Of a stretch of 64,000 nt of DNA, positions 35,802-45,788 are shown piece after piece. This DNA is from Clostridia bacterium (GTDB lineage: Bacteria; Bacillota; Clostridia; Christensenellales; CAG-138), in assembly GCA_017407205.1 (NCBI GenBank), contig JAFQXA010000012.1, positions 1-64,000 of the forward strand, in the 5' to 3' direction. The position numbers were made by a program, and so were the translations under genes. The notes below the pieces were generated by a model. The model did no database searches, had not been told where the DNA came from, and worked only from the letters and a program-made list of their open reading frames with translations. How positions within the stretch are numbered: the first letter of the stretch is position 1; each line of letters starts with the position of its first letter.

Positions 35802-37343
35802 TTATACAATCAATGATTCACCCGTCATTTCTTCGGGTTTTTCCAAGCCCATAAGGTCGAGCAATGTAGGTGCTACATCCGAGAGTCTGCCATCATTACG
35901 CAAGTTTGCATCAAGCATATCGTTATCGACCAAAATAAACGGTACGGGAAGCGTTGTATGTGCAGTGAACGGAGTACCGTCATCAGCTATCATGAGCTCG
36001 CAGTTACCGTGGTCTGCTATAATAACAGCTCGTCCGCCATTGTCAAGTATTGCATTTATAACCTTGCCAAGGCACTCATCAACTGCGTGAACAGCCTTTG
36101 TTGCGGCTTCCATATCGCCTGTATGACCTACCATGTCGGGGTTTGCAAAGTTCAAAATCATTACATCGTATTTCTTGCTGTTGATACGTGCAACTGCTTC
36201 CTCTGCTACCTCGTATGCGCTCATTTCGGGCTTCAAGTCATAAGTTGCAACCTTGGGTGACGGAATAAGTGCTCTGTCCTCACCCTCGTTGGGAGCTTCA
36301 ACACCGCCGTTGAAGAAGAATGTAACGTGTGCATACTTCTCAGTTTCAGCAATACGCAGCTGTGTCTTTCCGTTCTTTGCAAGGTATTCGCCCAATGTGT
36401 TTTTAAGTGAATCGGGCTTAAATGCAACCTGCAATCTGTCGCCGAACGTCTTGTCATACTGAGTCATTGAAACATAGTTTACTTTGAAGAAACCGTTTCT
36501 GCGCTCAAATCCGTCAAAGTCTGAGAAGATAAACGCACGGCTTATTTCTCTTGCTCTGTCGGGACGGAAGTTAAAGAATATAACGCTGTCATTTTCAGCT
36601 ATCGTTGCCTTTGCCTTGCCGTCTTTTGTGATAACTGTAGGAATAACGAACTCGTCCGTTACACCCTCGTCATATGAAGATTGCATTGCACAAACTGCAT
36701 CTTCTGCATAATTGCCTTCGCCATATACCATTGCAGCATATGCCTTTTCAACACGCTCGTAACGGTTATCTCTGTCCATCGCATAATAGCGGCCCATAAC
36801 AGTTGCTATCTCGCCACCGCCGATTTCATCAAGCTTTGCCTGAAGCTGTGCAATGAAATCCTTACCGCTTTGGGGAGGAACGTCTCTTCCGTCCATAAAG
36901 CAATGGATATAAATCTTCTTAAGTCCGCTTTCATGACCAAGCTTTACAAGTGCGTACAGATGCTCAAGATGGCTGTGAACGCCACCGTCACTGCAAAGTC
37001 CCATAAGGTGCAATGCGCTGTCATTCTTTTTGCAGTTTTCAACTGCATCAACAAACTCTTTCTTTGTAAAGAAATCGCCATCCTTTATGGACTTTGTTAT
37101 GCGTGTAAGCTCCTGGTAAACGATACGGCCTGCACCGATATTGAGATGACCTACCTCCGAGTTACCCATCTGACCATCGGGGAGACCTACGTCTTCACCC
37201 GATGCTCTGATTTCAGTATTGGGGTATTTTGCCATCAAGCTGCAAACCGTCTTTGCACCGTCTGCCTTTATAGCATTGCCTTGAACATCACAACGGCAAC
37301 CAAAACCGTCAAGTATTATAAGTGCTGTAAGTTTTTTATCCAT
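35802..37343 (-). CDS. gpmI: 2,3-bisphosphoglycerate-independent phosphoglycerate mutase
   Basis: Glycolytic mutase of 513 residues, normal length for GpmI. It has ALIILDGFGC at the N-terminus, the phosphoserine region QMGNSEVGHLNIGAGR, HSHLEHL, and the C-terminal metal sites NFANPDMVGHTGD and IADHGNCE. It converts 3- to 2-phosphoglycerate. It starts with ATG 7 bases after the tpiA stop, with GAGGG upstream. A second, unrelated-length ApgM-type enzyme is encoded at 5426-6658. Confidence 0.98.
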   Translation of the reverse strand: MDKKLTALIILDGFGCRCDVQGNAIKADGAKTVCSLMAKYPNTEIRASGEDVGLPDGQMGNSEVGHLNIGAGRIVYQELTRITKSIKDGDFFTKKEFVDAVENCKKNDSALHLMGLCSDGGVHSHLEHLYALVKLGHESGLKKIYIHCFMDGRDVPPQSGKDFIAQLQAKLDEIGGGEIATVMGRYYAMDRDNRYERVEKAYAAMVYGEGNYAEDAVCAMQSSYDEGVTDEFVIPTVITKDGKAKATIAENDSVIFFNFRPDRAREISRAFIFSDFDGFERRNGFFKVNYVSMTQYDKTFGDRLQVAFKPDSLKNTLGEYLAKNGKTQLRIAETEKYAHVTFFFNGGVEAPNEGEDRALIPSPKVATYDLKPEMSAYEVAEEAVARINSKKYDVMILNFANPDMVGHTGDMEAATKAVHAVDECLGKVINAILDNGGRAVIIADHGNCELMIADDGTPFTAHTTLPVPFILVDNDMLDANLRNDGRLSDVAPTLLDLMGLEKPEEMTGESLIV

Positions 37344-37350
37344 TTGTCCC

Positions 37351-38097
37351 TCAATAATTTACTACGTTTGAGAAATCAACAGCCTTCAAGCTTGCACCGC
37401 CGATAAGACCGCCGTCTATTTCACTCATAGCCATGAGCTCTGTTGCGTTCTTGGGATTCATGCTTCCGCCGTACTGAATACGAACTGCATCTGCAACTTC
37501 ATCACCGTAAAGCTTTCTTATAACGCTTCTGATAACACCGATTGTTTCATTAGCCTGCTCAGATGTTGCTGTCTTGCCTGTGCCGATAGCCCAGATGGGT
37601 TCATAAGCAATAATAAGATTTTTTACATCGCTGCCCTCGATACCTTCAAGGTCAAGAGTAATCTGCTTTGTTACAAGCTCTGCTGTTTCACCGTTTTCTC
37701 TCTGTTCAAGGCTTTCACCTACGCAGATGATGGGTGTGATACCGTTTGCAATGGCTGTCTTTGCACGCATATTAACAGTTTCGTCTGTTTCGCCAAAGTA
37801 CTGTCTGCGTTCGCTGTGGCCGATTATAGCAAACTCTGCGCCTACGCACTTAAGCATAGCTGCACTGATTTCGCCTGTGAAAGCGCCTTTTTCTGCCCAA
37901 TGAATGTTCTGTGCACCAACCTTAATGTTTGTGCCCTTTGTAAGCTCAACAGCCTTATAAAGGTCTACAAACGGAGGGCAAATTACAACATCACATTTTG
38001 CATCCTTTACGAGGGGGATAAGCTCATTGATAAGAGTTTCTGCCTCGCAAGGAGTCATATTCATTTTCCAGTTTCCTGCAATTATAGGTTTACGCAT
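37351..38097 (-). CDS. tpiA: Triosephosphate isomerase
   Basis: Interconverts DHAP and glyceraldehyde-3-phosphate. The 248-residue TIM barrel has [11 protein letters not shown] (Asn, Lys), catalytic His in IIGHSERR, catalytic Glu in [12 protein letters not shown], and the phosphate site YGGSMNP. The open frame extends upstream, but ATG at 38097 has AAAGGAA and starts a standard N-terminus. Second gene of the pgk operon. Confidence 0.98.
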   Translation of the reverse strand: MRKPIIAGNWKMNMTPCEAETLINELIPLVKDAKCDVVICPPFVDLYKAVELTKGTNIKVGAQNIHWAEKGAFTGEISAAMLKCVGAEFAIIGHSERRQYFGETDETVNMRAKTAIANGITPIICVGESLEQRENGETAELVTKQITLDLEGIEGSDVKNLIIAYEPIWAIGTGKTATSEQANETIGVIRSVIRKLYGDEVADAVRIQYGGSMNPKNATELMAMSEIDGGLIGGASLKAVDFSNVVNY

Positions 38098-38128
38098 TGT
38101 TATATTCCTTTCAAAATGTAGGCTGATA

Positions 38129-39316
38129 TTATTTGTCGTTAAGTGCTGCAACGCCGGGAAGCTCAATACCTTCAAGGAACTCAAGGCTTGCACCGCCGCC
38201 TGTTGAAATGTGAGTCATCTGCTTTGCAAAGCCGAGCTTCTTAACAGCGGATGCAGAATCACCGCCGCCGATGATTGTTGTACCTTCACACTCTGCACAA
38301 GCTGCTGCAACAGCGGATGTACCCTTTGCAAAGTTTGCAAATTCAAATACGCCCATGGGTCCGTTCCAGATAACTGTCTTTGCACCCTTGATTTCGTTTG
38401 CAAAGAGTTCTCTTGTCTTTTCGCCAATGTCAAGACCTTCCCAATCAGCAGGAATTTCTGTTGAATCAACAGTCTTGAAGTTTGCATCTTCTGCAAATTT
38501 ATCAGCTACTACTGTGTCGATGGGCAAAAGAAGCTTTACGCCACGCTTTTCAGCATCAGCCATAAGTTCCTTAGCAAGCTCGATATTATCAGCATCAAGG
38601 AGTGAATTGCCGATTTCGTAGCCTTTTGCCTTCAAGAATGTATAAGCCATGCCACCACCGATTATAAGGCTGTCACACTTGCTCAAGAGGTTCTTTATAA
38701 CGCCGATCTTATCCTTAACCTTTGCACCGCCGAGGATTGCAACAAAGGGACGCTCGGGATTCTCAAGTGCTGCACCCATAACTGAGAGTTCCTTGCCGAT
38801 AAGGAAGCCTGCTACTGCGGGCAAATACTTTGCAACGCCTGCTGTTGAAGCGTGTGCTCTGTGAACTGTGCCGAATGCATCGGAAACGAACAGCTCAGCG
38901 ATGCTTGCAAGCTTCTTTGCAAATTCAGGATCATTCTTTTCTTCTTCTGCGTAGAAACGAAGGTTCTCGAGCAAGAGGATTTCGCCATCGTTAAGTTCAG
39001 CTGCTGCTTTTTCTACTTCTTCACCAATGCAGTCATTAACAAAAGTTACCTTTGTATCAGGGAGAAGCTCTGCAAGTCTCTTAGCAACGGGAGCGAGTGA
39101 CATTGCGGGGTTCTTTTGTCCCTTAGGACGGCCGAGGTGTGAGCAAAGAATAACCTTTGCTTCGTTCTTGAGAAGATACTCAACTGTGGGAAGAGCTGCA
39201 ACGATACGCTTATCGTCTGTTACTTCCTGCTTGTCATTGAGGGGTACATTGTAGTCAACACGCACTAAAACGCGCTTGCCTTTTACCAATACATCTTCTA
39301 CAGTTTTCTTTGCCAT
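38129..39316 (-). CDS. pgk: Phosphoglycerate kinase
   Basis: Makes ATP and 3-phosphoglycerate from 1,3-bisphosphoglycerate. The 395-residue protein has [28 protein letters not shown] and the nucleotide loop near the C-terminus, [14 protein letters not shown], with [16 protein letters not shown] follows AGGAGG. First gene of pgk-tpiA-gpmI-secG. The usual partner gapA is not in the window. Confidence 0.99.
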   Translation of the reverse strand: MAKKTVEDVLVKGKRVLVRVDYNVPLNDKQEVTDDKRIVAALPTVEYLLKNEAKVILCSHLGRPKGQKNPAMSLAPVAKRLAELLPDTKVTFVNDCIGEEVEKAAAELNDGEILLLENLRFYAEEEKNDPEFAKKLASIAELFVSDAFGTVHRAHASTAGVAKYLPAVAGFLIGKELSVMGAALENPERPFVAILGGAKVKDKIGVIKNLLSKCDSLIIGGGMAYTFLKAKGYEIGNSLLDADNIELAKELMADAEKRGVKLLLPIDTVVADKFAEDANFKTVDSTEIPADWEGLDIGEKTRELFANEIKGAKTVIWNGPMGVFEFANFAKGTSAVAAACAECEGTTIIGGGDSASAVKKLGFAKQMTHISTGGGASLEFLEGIELPGVAALNDK

Positions 39317-39372
39317 TTTTATTTATCCTCCTAAAATTGAATTTTGATTTTCAGTAATGCCACAATATGTGT

Positions 39373-39401
39373 ATTTTACCACTTTGTTTATTTTACCACA
39401 A
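39373..39401 (-). promoter_or_regulatory. Promoter of the pgk operon
   Basis: Minus strand: -35 TTGTGG (39396-39401), 17-base spacer, -10 TAAAAT (39373-39378). The sequence GTGGTAAAATA occurs twice, 17 bases apart, so the -35 of one lies in a copy of the -10 region; a second overlapping start is possible. Confidence 0.6.
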
Positions 39402-39467
39402 TTAAGGAAAAATTCCATACATTGTTTTTATACTTAATATAACGCTTTTTTTATAAAAAGAGTCTTC

Positions 39468-39483
39468 TATAACAATTGTTATA
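39468..39483. repeat. Perfect 16-base palindrome upstream of pgk
   Basis: TATAACAATTGTTATA, a perfect palindrome about 70 bases upstream of the pgk -35 and 16 bases past the stop of the small membrane protein gene. It could be a dimeric regulator's operator or part of a terminator, since flanking AAAAAGAGT and ACTCTTT can also pair around it. Confidence 0.45.
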
Positions 39484-39498
39484 AGCAGACCGGATTTT

Positions 39499-39708
39499 TC
39501 ACTCTTTATCATCATTATAAAAGTATTTTATATACATTATCGCAACCGTAAGTGCAAGAATACATACAACGAACATAATCATTCTTGCTATGTCATTATC
39601 AATGAATTGCATTGCAGGATTGACGTAATCAATACAAAAAAGCACGATGAGCATAACCGCAAGTACAATGCACAAATTAGGTAAAACTGTTTTTAAAAAC
39701 TTTTTCAC
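39499..39708 (-). CDS. Small two-segment membrane protein
   Basis: A 69-residue protein, two hydrophobic segments (about 8-27 and 41-62) with a short acidic loop and the tail KYFYNDDKE. No family recognised. The start is taken as GTG at 39708 because AGGTG ends six bases before it; the GTG at 39717 is inside that site. It begins 11 bases after the phosphodiester glycosidase-like gene, and is the last gene of the envelope run 42846 to 39499. Confidence 0.65.
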   Translation of the reverse strand: MKKFLKTVLPNLCIVLAVMLIVLFCIDYVNPAMQFIDNDIARMIMFVVCILALTVAIMYIKYFYNDDKE

Positions 39709-39719
39709 AAAACACACCT

Positions 39720-41000
39720 CTATTCAAAGTCAGTTATCATAACTATATCGCTGCTATCTCGACAATCGCTGTCCAGATGCTCATTTATCATGCTGTCATA
39801 CATGACCATGCAAGCCGTTTTACCGCCATCAAGATTATAAGCCGCCTTGCATCCCATACCTTCGAGCAATGCTGCAAGCTCTGCAAGTGTCAACCCTTCA
39901 GAATCATTTGCCCCGCGCCCGTCAACTACCACAAAGCAATAATGCCCCGGTTCGTAGTATCCAATTGCACATCTCGGGTTTTTGCCTAATATTCTGCTTA
40001 TGAATTTTGTTATAGCCTTACCGTTTTCGTCAAGAAGATTAGGGCCAAAGTCCCAAGCCTGATATGCACCGTTCAAGATTTCCTGTTCCCCGTCGAACTC
40101 TTCCTTGTCTATGACGCGCATGATGCCATTATGGTAAAGTACACAGACATCATTATACGTGCTGTCACGGTAAAGAACACCGTTTCTTATAACAGCACTC
40201 TTTCTCCGTGCTCCGTAATAATCGCCGGATACCGCACACACAGCATTGTTGTTCACCGCCATATCAACAGGATGTTCTTCAAAGCCTCTGCCGTAAGTGT
40301 CTTCCGCAAACGCTGTTTTAAGATAATCTATTTTTCTCACATACACGTCCTGAACATAGTAACGCAAACCGTCAATTTCATGATATGTAAGCTCAACACT
40401 CACATTCTCACTTTTATACACAGTTTCTGTCTGCTCTTTTTGACCTTCTTCCAAAAACACACCTTCAAAATAAAACTGTGTATCACCTGTTGCCTGGGGC
40501 ATGGGGGTTCCTGTAACAGCAGAAGGTGTGTGTGTAAGCTCCGGACGCACCACTGGTGCCGGCATACCCACGCTCGGTATTACATGATGTAAAAGTGCAA
40601 ATGCATTCAGTCCAAGCCCTATAAACAGAATATCAAGTACAACTGTTAACCATACCTTTTTCTTAAGGCTTGTCCTTTTAGTTCTTGTCGCTTTTTTAGC
40701 GTCAACCTTTCGGATTTTCGATTCTTCGACCACATCTGTATCTTCAAGTTCCTGAACAGGGGCTTCTGCCTCTTTGTTATCTGCAACTTCAGCATCTACG
40801 GTTTCGTGTTCTGTTGTTTCAGGATTGACTGTGTCGGAACTCGTTTCCGCAAAAGGATTTTTTTCATCATCACTTGCACGGCGTGCTGAAAAAGCTTCAG
40901 CTTCTGTATAATGGTAAGATGCTTCACTTTTTTCAAAAACCGCTTTGTCGGTTTTTGTCGGATTTTCCATGTTCTCCTTTTTTATTTTCTTATCGTCCAT
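39720..41000 (-). CDS. Phosphodiester glycosidase (NAGPA) family protein
   Basis: A 426-residue membrane-anchored protein. A long acidic, low-complexity cytoplasmic region (1-105) is followed by a Lys-rich stretch, one membrane segment (about 115-140), a Pro/Thr linker, and an extracellular domain with the NAGPA/DUF2233 pattern: VCAVSGDYYG, RCAIGYY, FVVVDGRG, LAALLEGMGCKAAYNLDGG. Family members remove GlcNAc from phosphodiesters or act on exopolysaccharide. ATG at 41000 has AGGTG six bases upstream; a GTG nine bases earlier overlaps that site. Confidence 0.83.
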   Translation of the reverse strand: MDDKKIKKENMENPTKTDKAVFEKSEASYHYTEAEAFSARRASDDEKNPFAETSSDTVNPETTEHETVDAEVADNKEAEAPVQELEDTDVVEESKIRKVDAKKATRTKRTSLKKKVWLTVVLDILFIGLGLNAFALLHHVIPSVGMPAPVVRPELTHTPSAVTGTPMPQATGDTQFYFEGVFLEEGQKEQTETVYKSENVSVELTYHEIDGLRYYVQDVYVRKIDYLKTAFAEDTYGRGFEEHPVDMAVNNNAVCAVSGDYYGARRKSAVIRNGVLYRDSTYNDVCVLYHNGIMRVIDKEEFDGEQEILNGAYQAWDFGPNLLDENGKAITKFISRILGKNPRCAIGYYEPGHYCFVVVDGRGANDSEGLTLAELAALLEGMGCKAAYNLDGGKTACMVMYDSMINEHLDSDCRDSSDIVMITDFE

Positions 41001-41044
41001 ATTTTTCACCTCGTCCGTATTTTATCAATCATAATCAAATAAAA

Positions 41045-42091
41045 TCATCTGTTTTTTCTGCCGAACACAAATCTCCCCTGTACAAAAAAGTTGAGCACAA
41101 ACAACACAATTTCAACAATTATCTTGGCCAAAGGCAACGCCATAGACAAAACTATGTTCAAAAGTCTCAAAAGTAAGTAATTAAGTGCCAGTATTACCGC
41201 CGAAAGCATACCGTACCGCAAAATCGACGGCAACAGCTTTTCGTGGCTATGGAACACGGCTTTTCTGTTTACTGTATAATTCACAGCAGCACTTATTATT
41301 CTTGCTGCAACCGTACTTACAAGCAGTGACATTTCTTCGCCGAGCGGTTCTTTCAGAAGTGCACGGAATACAAGCAACAAAATAAAGTCTATAATAAACG
41401 CCAAAAATGATGAACTTGCAAACTTCAGGATACACATATAAATTCTGAATGAATCCTTGAATTTATTAAAGTGCGAGTGCGAATTATCGTCATAATAAAC
41501 AGTTTCAATCGGAATTTCAACCATGTTTATGTCGTTTTGCGCCGCGTAAAGGAGCATATTTATTTCGTACTCATAACGTTCGCCCTTTATTTCGAGAAAG
41601 CTCTTGAAATGTTCTCTTGAAAATGCACGCAAACCTGTCTGCGTGTCGTTGACCTTCACACCGCTTGCAGCAGCAAAAACATGACGTGTTATTGTATTTC
41701 CGAACCGACTTCTGAAAGGAACATCTCCCTCAAAAAGTCTTCCGCCCAATATAAGTGACTCTTTGTTTTTAAGAAGCGTATCCTTGATTCTTAAAATATC
41801 CTCGTATTTATGCTGTCCATCTGCATCCGCTGTTATTATGCCGCCGCAATCGGGCATATTTTTTTCTATGTGGCCAATCGCAGTTTTTAACGCTCTTCCC
41901 TTGCCTTGATTGACCTGGTGCCTTAAAAGCACCACCCATTCAGGCAACGCCGAAAATACAGGTTCGAACTCACTTCCGCTTCCGTCATCAACAACTACTA
42001 TTTTTATGTCTTTTGTGTCTTTAAACTCATCAACAAGCGCCAAAAGCTTGTCCTCGGGTTTATAAGCAGGTATTACTATTGCAGTATTCAT
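41045..42091 (-). CDS. Family 2 glycosyltransferase fused to GtrA
   Basis: A 348-residue protein. The N-terminal part (about 1-215) is a GT2 polyprenyl-phosphate sugar transferase-like domain: AIVIPAYKPEDKL, VVVDDGSG, and the DxD-like TADADGQH. The C-terminal part (about 225-345) is a four-segment GtrA-like membrane domain (NYTVNRKAVF, FVQGRFVFG). Such pairs make and flip lipid-linked sugars for modifying wall polymers; here they are fused into one chain. ATG at 42091 overlaps the upstream stop by four bases (ATGA) and has AAGGGGA. Confidence 0.9.
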   Translation of the reverse strand: MNTAIVIPAYKPEDKLLALVDEFKDTKDIKIVVVDDGSGSEFEPVFSALPEWVVLLRHQVNQGKGRALKTAIGHIEKNMPDCGGIITADADGQHKYEDILRIKDTLLKNKESLILGGRLFEGDVPFRSRFGNTITRHVFAAASGVKVNDTQTGLRAFSREHFKSFLEIKGERYEYEINMLLYAAQNDINMVEIPIETVYYDDNSHSHFNKFKDSFRIYMCILKFASSSFLAFIIDFILLLVFRALLKEPLGEEMSLLVSTVAARIISAAVNYTVNRKAVFHSHEKLLPSILRYGMLSAVILALNYLLLRLLNIVLSMALPLAKIIVEIVLFVLNFFVQGRFVFGRKNR

Positions 42092-42846
42092 AATTTGATT
42101 TTCCCCTTTATAATGTACTGCACGAGTGCGGCACATTCTCTCAAATAATTATTAGGTGAAACATAAAACGCATCTCGCGTATTAAGCCCCTTGGCAGCAA
42201 ACAACATGCTGTCTGCAACCTTTTGCGACCTGTACACATGAAATGTACTTGTCATAAACAGACACGATTTCCTCTCGCCCAGTTTTTCTTCAATCAGGCG
42301 TTGCGAAAACAGGAAGTTTTCATAAGTGCTCACAGAACAGTTCTCCTGTATTATGCGTTCCTTTGAAATTCCGTTTGCAATAAGATACTCGCTCATTGCA
42401 CTCGATTCTTCCATGCTTGCACCTTTTGCTTTTCCGCCCGACAGTATTACAATGCACGAGGGATACTTTTTAAGGTATGAAACGGCACCGTCAAGCCTGA
42501 GTTTCAAGGTTGAAAGCATTTTCTTGCCCTTCAATCCCATTCCGAGTACAATCAGGACATCCGCTTCTTTTTCCGTTTCTCTTTTGCCAAACTTATACAA
42601 GAAAATCGAAAGTGAGACAATAAAAGCAAAAAACAGCACATACCCCACTATCACAGTCCACATTGCAACAAGCAAAATTTCCGAGGCAACTACTGCATCA
42701 AATAAAATACCTATCAGCAATAACGGGACTGATAAAACGACGAGCAAGGTGTTTCCCATATTCGGTTTTGTAATAAGCATTACCACGAGGCCATCAACCA
42801 AAAACGTACTGCCGATGACAAGTAATGCGATTTTCAGCAACAGCAT
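42088..42846 (-). CDS. DUF218 (YdcF/ElyC-like) membrane protein
   Basis: A 252-residue protein with three or four N-terminal membrane segments and a C-terminal DUF218 domain: VLIVLGMGL, VILSGGKAKGASMEESSAM, RIIQENCSVSTYENFLFS, and TSTFHVYRS. Related proteins (SanA, ElyC, YdcF) affect envelope synthesis; exact chemistry is unclear. There is no ribosome-binding site, and the -10 hexamer lies only six bases before the ATG, so the mRNA may be leaderless. It leads the envelope run with GT2-GtrA and the phosphodiester glycosidase. Confidence 0.85.
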   Translation of the reverse strand: MLLLKIALLVIGSTFLVDGLVVMLITKPNMGNTLLVVLSVPLLLIGILFDAVVASEILLVAMWTVIVGYVLFFAFIVSLSIFLYKFGKRETEKEADVLIVLGMGLKGKKMLSTLKLRLDGAVSYLKKYPSCIVILSGGKAKGASMEESSAMSEYLIANGISKERIIQENCSVSTYENFLFSQRLIEEKLGERKSCLFMTSTFHVYRSQKVADSMLFAAKGLNTRDAFYVSPNNYLRECAALVQYIIKGKIKL

Positions 42847-42852
42847 TTTATT

Positions 42853-42881
42853 ATTATAGCATACTTTATGACGATGTTAAA
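42853..42881 (-). promoter_or_regulatory. Promoter of the DUF218-GT2 run
   Basis: Minus strand: -35 TTTAAC (42876-42881), 17-base spacer, perfect -10 TATAAT (42853-42858). Transcription would start at or next to the ATG at 42846. Confidence 0.6.
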
Positions 42882-42947
42882 CAACAAAAAATAATATCAT
42901 GTCATTTTTTTATTACTTTTCCGTCACGCTATTATTACTTATTATGA

Positions 42948-42976
42948 TTGTAAAAAAAGTCGGAGCATGATACAAT
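42948..42976 (+). promoter_or_regulatory. Promoter of secA-prfB
   Basis: -35 TTGTAA (42948-42953), 17-base spacer, -10 TACAAT (42971-42976), 24 bases before the secA start and just before its GGAGG. Confidence 0.7.
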
Positions 42977-43000
42977 TAAAATACTATGCGGAGGTAAACT

Positions 43001-45751
43001 ATGGCAAGTTTTATAGACAGACTTCTCGGCAATACAGCCGAGGCACAAATCAAAAAGTTAAAGCCCATGCTGGCAAAAATAAATGCACAGGAAGAAACAA
43101 TACATGCCTTAAGCAATGATGCACTTCGTGCAAAGACGGACGAATTCAAAGAAAGAATAAACAGCGGTGAGTCCCTTGATGATATACTCCCCGAAGCTTT
43201 TGCCGTTGTACGCGAGGCAGCACTTCGTACAATCGGGCAGCGCCACTATGATGTTCAGATGATCGGCGGTATGGTTCTTCACCAGGGCCGTATAGCTGAA
43301 ATGAAAACGGGCGAAGGTAAAACCATAACCGAAACCCTCCCCGCCTACCTCAACGCTCTTACAGGCAAGGGCGTTCACATCGTTACGGTTAACGATTACC
43401 TTGCAAAGCGTGACGCACAGTGGATGGGCAAGATCTATAAGTTCTTGGGACTCAGTGTTGGCTGTATTGTTCATGACCTTGACAATGACGAGCGTCGTGC
43501 TGCATACAACTGCGATATTACTTACGGCACAAACAATGAGTTCGGTTTTGACTATCTTCGTGACAACATGGTTGTATACCGCGAGCAGATGGTACAGCGT
43601 GAACTCAACTTTGCAATAGTCGATGAGGTTGACTCAATTTTGATAGATGAAGCGAGAACTCCTCTCATCATTTCCGGACACGGTGAAAAGTCCACCGACA
43701 TGTATGAGCGAGCTGATAAATTCGTATGCACACTTGAGCGAGGTGCAAACATAGAAAAGAAAACAAAGACAGAGCTTATGATGGGCGAAGACCAGGAAGA
43801 AAGCGGTGACTATATGGTAGACATTAAGTCCCGTTCAATCATGCTCACGCAGCAAGGTCTTAAAAAGCTTGAGAAATACTTTGGCATTGAAGATGTAAGT
43901 GCCCCCGAACACAGCGAGCTTAATCATCATGTCAACCAAGCATTGAAGGCTCATGCCCTCTTTACTCTTGATAAGGACTATGTAGTTCAGGACGGTAAGG
44001 TTCTGATTGTTGACGAATTCACGGGCCGTCTTATGTTCGGAAGGCGTTTCAGCGACGGTCTTCATCAGGCACTTGAGGCAAAAGAACACGTTACTGTTGA
44101 ACGTGAAAACAAAACGCTTGCAACAATAACATTCCAGAACTATTTCCGTATGTATAAAAAGCTTGCAGGTATGACAGGTACTGCAAAGACCGAAGAAGCT
44201 GAATTCCAAAGCATTTACGATCTTGATGTTGTTGAAGTTCCCACAAACAAACCGCTCAGAAGAACCGATAACAATGATGTTATATTTGCAAGCGAAAAAG
44301 GCAAGTTCACAGCCGTTGTTGAAGAAATAGTAAAAGTACACGAAACAGGTCAACCTATACTTGTAGGTACAGTAAGTGTTGAAAAGAGCGAAATGCTTTC
44401 GCATATGCTCAAAATGCGCGGCATCAAGCACGAGGTTTTGAACGCAAAGCTCCACGCTAAAGAAGCTGAGATAGTTGCACAGGCAGGTAAGTTTGGCAAA
44501 GTTACAATTGCTACCAACATGGCAGGTCGCGGTACTGACATACTTTTGGGCGGTAACCCCGAATTCATGGCACGTACCGAGCTTAAACAGCAAGGCATGG
44601 AAGATGAGCTTATCGAAGAAGCAACAGGCCATGCCGATACCGATAACGAAGAAATTTTAGAAGCACGCGCAAAGTATGCTGAGGCTTATGCACGCTTCTC
44701 TGCCATTACAAAGGAAGAACACGATAAGGTTGCAGGAGTTGGCGGTCTCCACATAATCGGCACAGAGCGTCACGAATCAAGGCGTATTGACAATCAGCTC
44801 AGAGGTCGTGCAGGCCGTCAGGGAGACCCCGGTTCCACACGTTTTTACATCTCACTTGAAGACGAGCTTATGCAGCGCTTTGGCGGTGAACGCATAAAGC
44901 TTTTGATGGACAGACTCAATCCTGCCGATGATATTCCTCTCGACCTTGGTATACTTTCAAAGCAGATCGAGGGTGCACAGAAGCGTGTTGAATCTCATAA
45001 CTTTGATATACGAAAGAATGTTCTTCAGTACGACGATGTTATGAACAAACAGCGTGAAATCATATACGGTCAGCGCAGAAGCGTTTTGATGGGCGAAGAT
45101 ATTCATGCTTCAATCATGCAGATGGTTGATGAATCCGTTGATGCAAGAGTTGCTCAGTTCTTCAATCCTCACATGAAATCAACTGATTGGGATGTTGACG
45201 GATTCAAAACAGAGATTGGTGTTCTTACAGGTCTTGATCTTGCAAATGCACTTGACAACTGCAAGACCATCGACGAAATAAGCACTATGAGCAAAAAAGC
45301 ACTCACCACATATTATTCTGTCCGTGAAGATGCAATCAAGCAGCAGGCTCAGGAGCTCGAAGGCGCTCCCGATATGCGAGAGATTGAACGCATTGTGCTT
45401 TTGCGTGCGGTTGACTCACATTGGATGGACCATATAGACGCAATGGATCAGCTCCGCCAGGGAATCGGCTTACAGGCACTTGGCCAGCACGATCCCGTTG
45501 TTGCATACAGGAACGCAGGCTTTGATATGTTTGACGACATGGTTGCAGGCATTCGCGAGCAGACAGTACGCGGCATTTACCACGCAACGCTTACGGCTGC
45601 ACCCAAGCAGCGTGAACAGCTTGCAAAACCCGTTGAAACTGCAGGCGACTCAAAGCCCCAGCCCAAGCGCGTAAGTGCAACCCCGGGTCGCAACTCACCC
45701 TGCCCCTGCGGCAGCGGTAAAAAGTATAAGCAATGCTGCGGTAAAAACTGA
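43001..45751 (+). CDS. secA: Preprotein translocase ATPase SecA
   Basis: Motor of the Sec pathway, 916 residues, at the inner face of the membrane. Visible features are the Walker A MKTGEGKT (about residue 102), [16 protein letters not shown] (Walker B), [35 protein letters not shown], the helical scaffold, and the C-terminal zinc-binding tail [16 protein letters not shown] follows GGAGG. Directly upstream of prfB, the order also seen in Bacillus. Confidence 0.99.
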   Translation: MASFIDRLLGNTAEAQIKKLKPMLAKINAQEETIHALSNDALRAKTDEFKERINSGESLDDILPEAFAVVREAALRTIGQRHYDVQMIGGMVLHQGRIAEMKTGEGKTITETLPAYLNALTGKGVHIVTVNDYLAKRDAQWMGKIYKFLGLSVGCIVHDLDNDERRAAYNCDITYGTNNEFGFDYLRDNMVVYREQMVQRELNFAIVDEVDSILIDEARTPLIISGHGEKSTDMYERADKFVCTLERGANIEKKTKTELMMGEDQEESGDYMVDIKSRSIMLTQQGLKKLEKYFGIEDVSAPEHSELNHHVNQALKAHALFTLDKDYVVQDGKVLIVDEFTGRLMFGRRFSDGLHQALEAKEHVTVERENKTLATITFQNYFRMYKKLAGMTGTAKTEEAEFQSIYDLDVVEVPTNKPLRRTDNNDVIFASEKGKFTAVVEEIVKVHETGQPILVGTVSVEKSEMLSHMLKMRGIKHEVLNAKLHAKEAEIVAQAGKFGKVTIATNMAGRGTDILLGGNPEFMARTELKQQGMEDELIEEATGHADTDNEEILEARAKYAEAYARFSAITKEEHDKVAGVGGLHIIGTERHESRRIDNQLRGRAGRQGDPGSTRFYISLEDELMQRFGGERIKLLMDRLNPADDIPLDLGILSKQIEGAQKRVESHNFDIRKNVLQYDDVMNKQREIIYGQRRSVLMGEDIHASIMQMVDESVDARVAQFFNPHMKSTDWDVDGFKTEIGVLTGLDLANALDNCKTIDEISTMSKKALTTYYSVREDAIKQQAQELEGAPDMREIERIVLLRAVDSHWMDHIDAMDQLRQGIGLQALGQHDPVVAYRNAGFDMFDDMVAGIREQTVRGIYHATLTAAPKQREQLAKPVETAGDSKPQPKRVSATPGRNSPCPCGSGKKYKQCCGKN

Positions 45752-45788
45752 TTTCAAGATATAAATACACAGTAAAGGAAGTGAAAAA

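Noticed and set aside
39373-39413. Direct repeat of GTGGTAAAATA as an operator
   Set aside because: The two copies coincide with -35/-10 elements of the pgk promoter, so promoter overlap explains them.
43835-44632. Long antisense open frame inside secA (265 codons)
   Set aside because: It has no ribosome-binding site and a Cys/Phe/Tyr-rich composition typical of antisense reading of a conserved gene; secA is unambiguous on the other strand.
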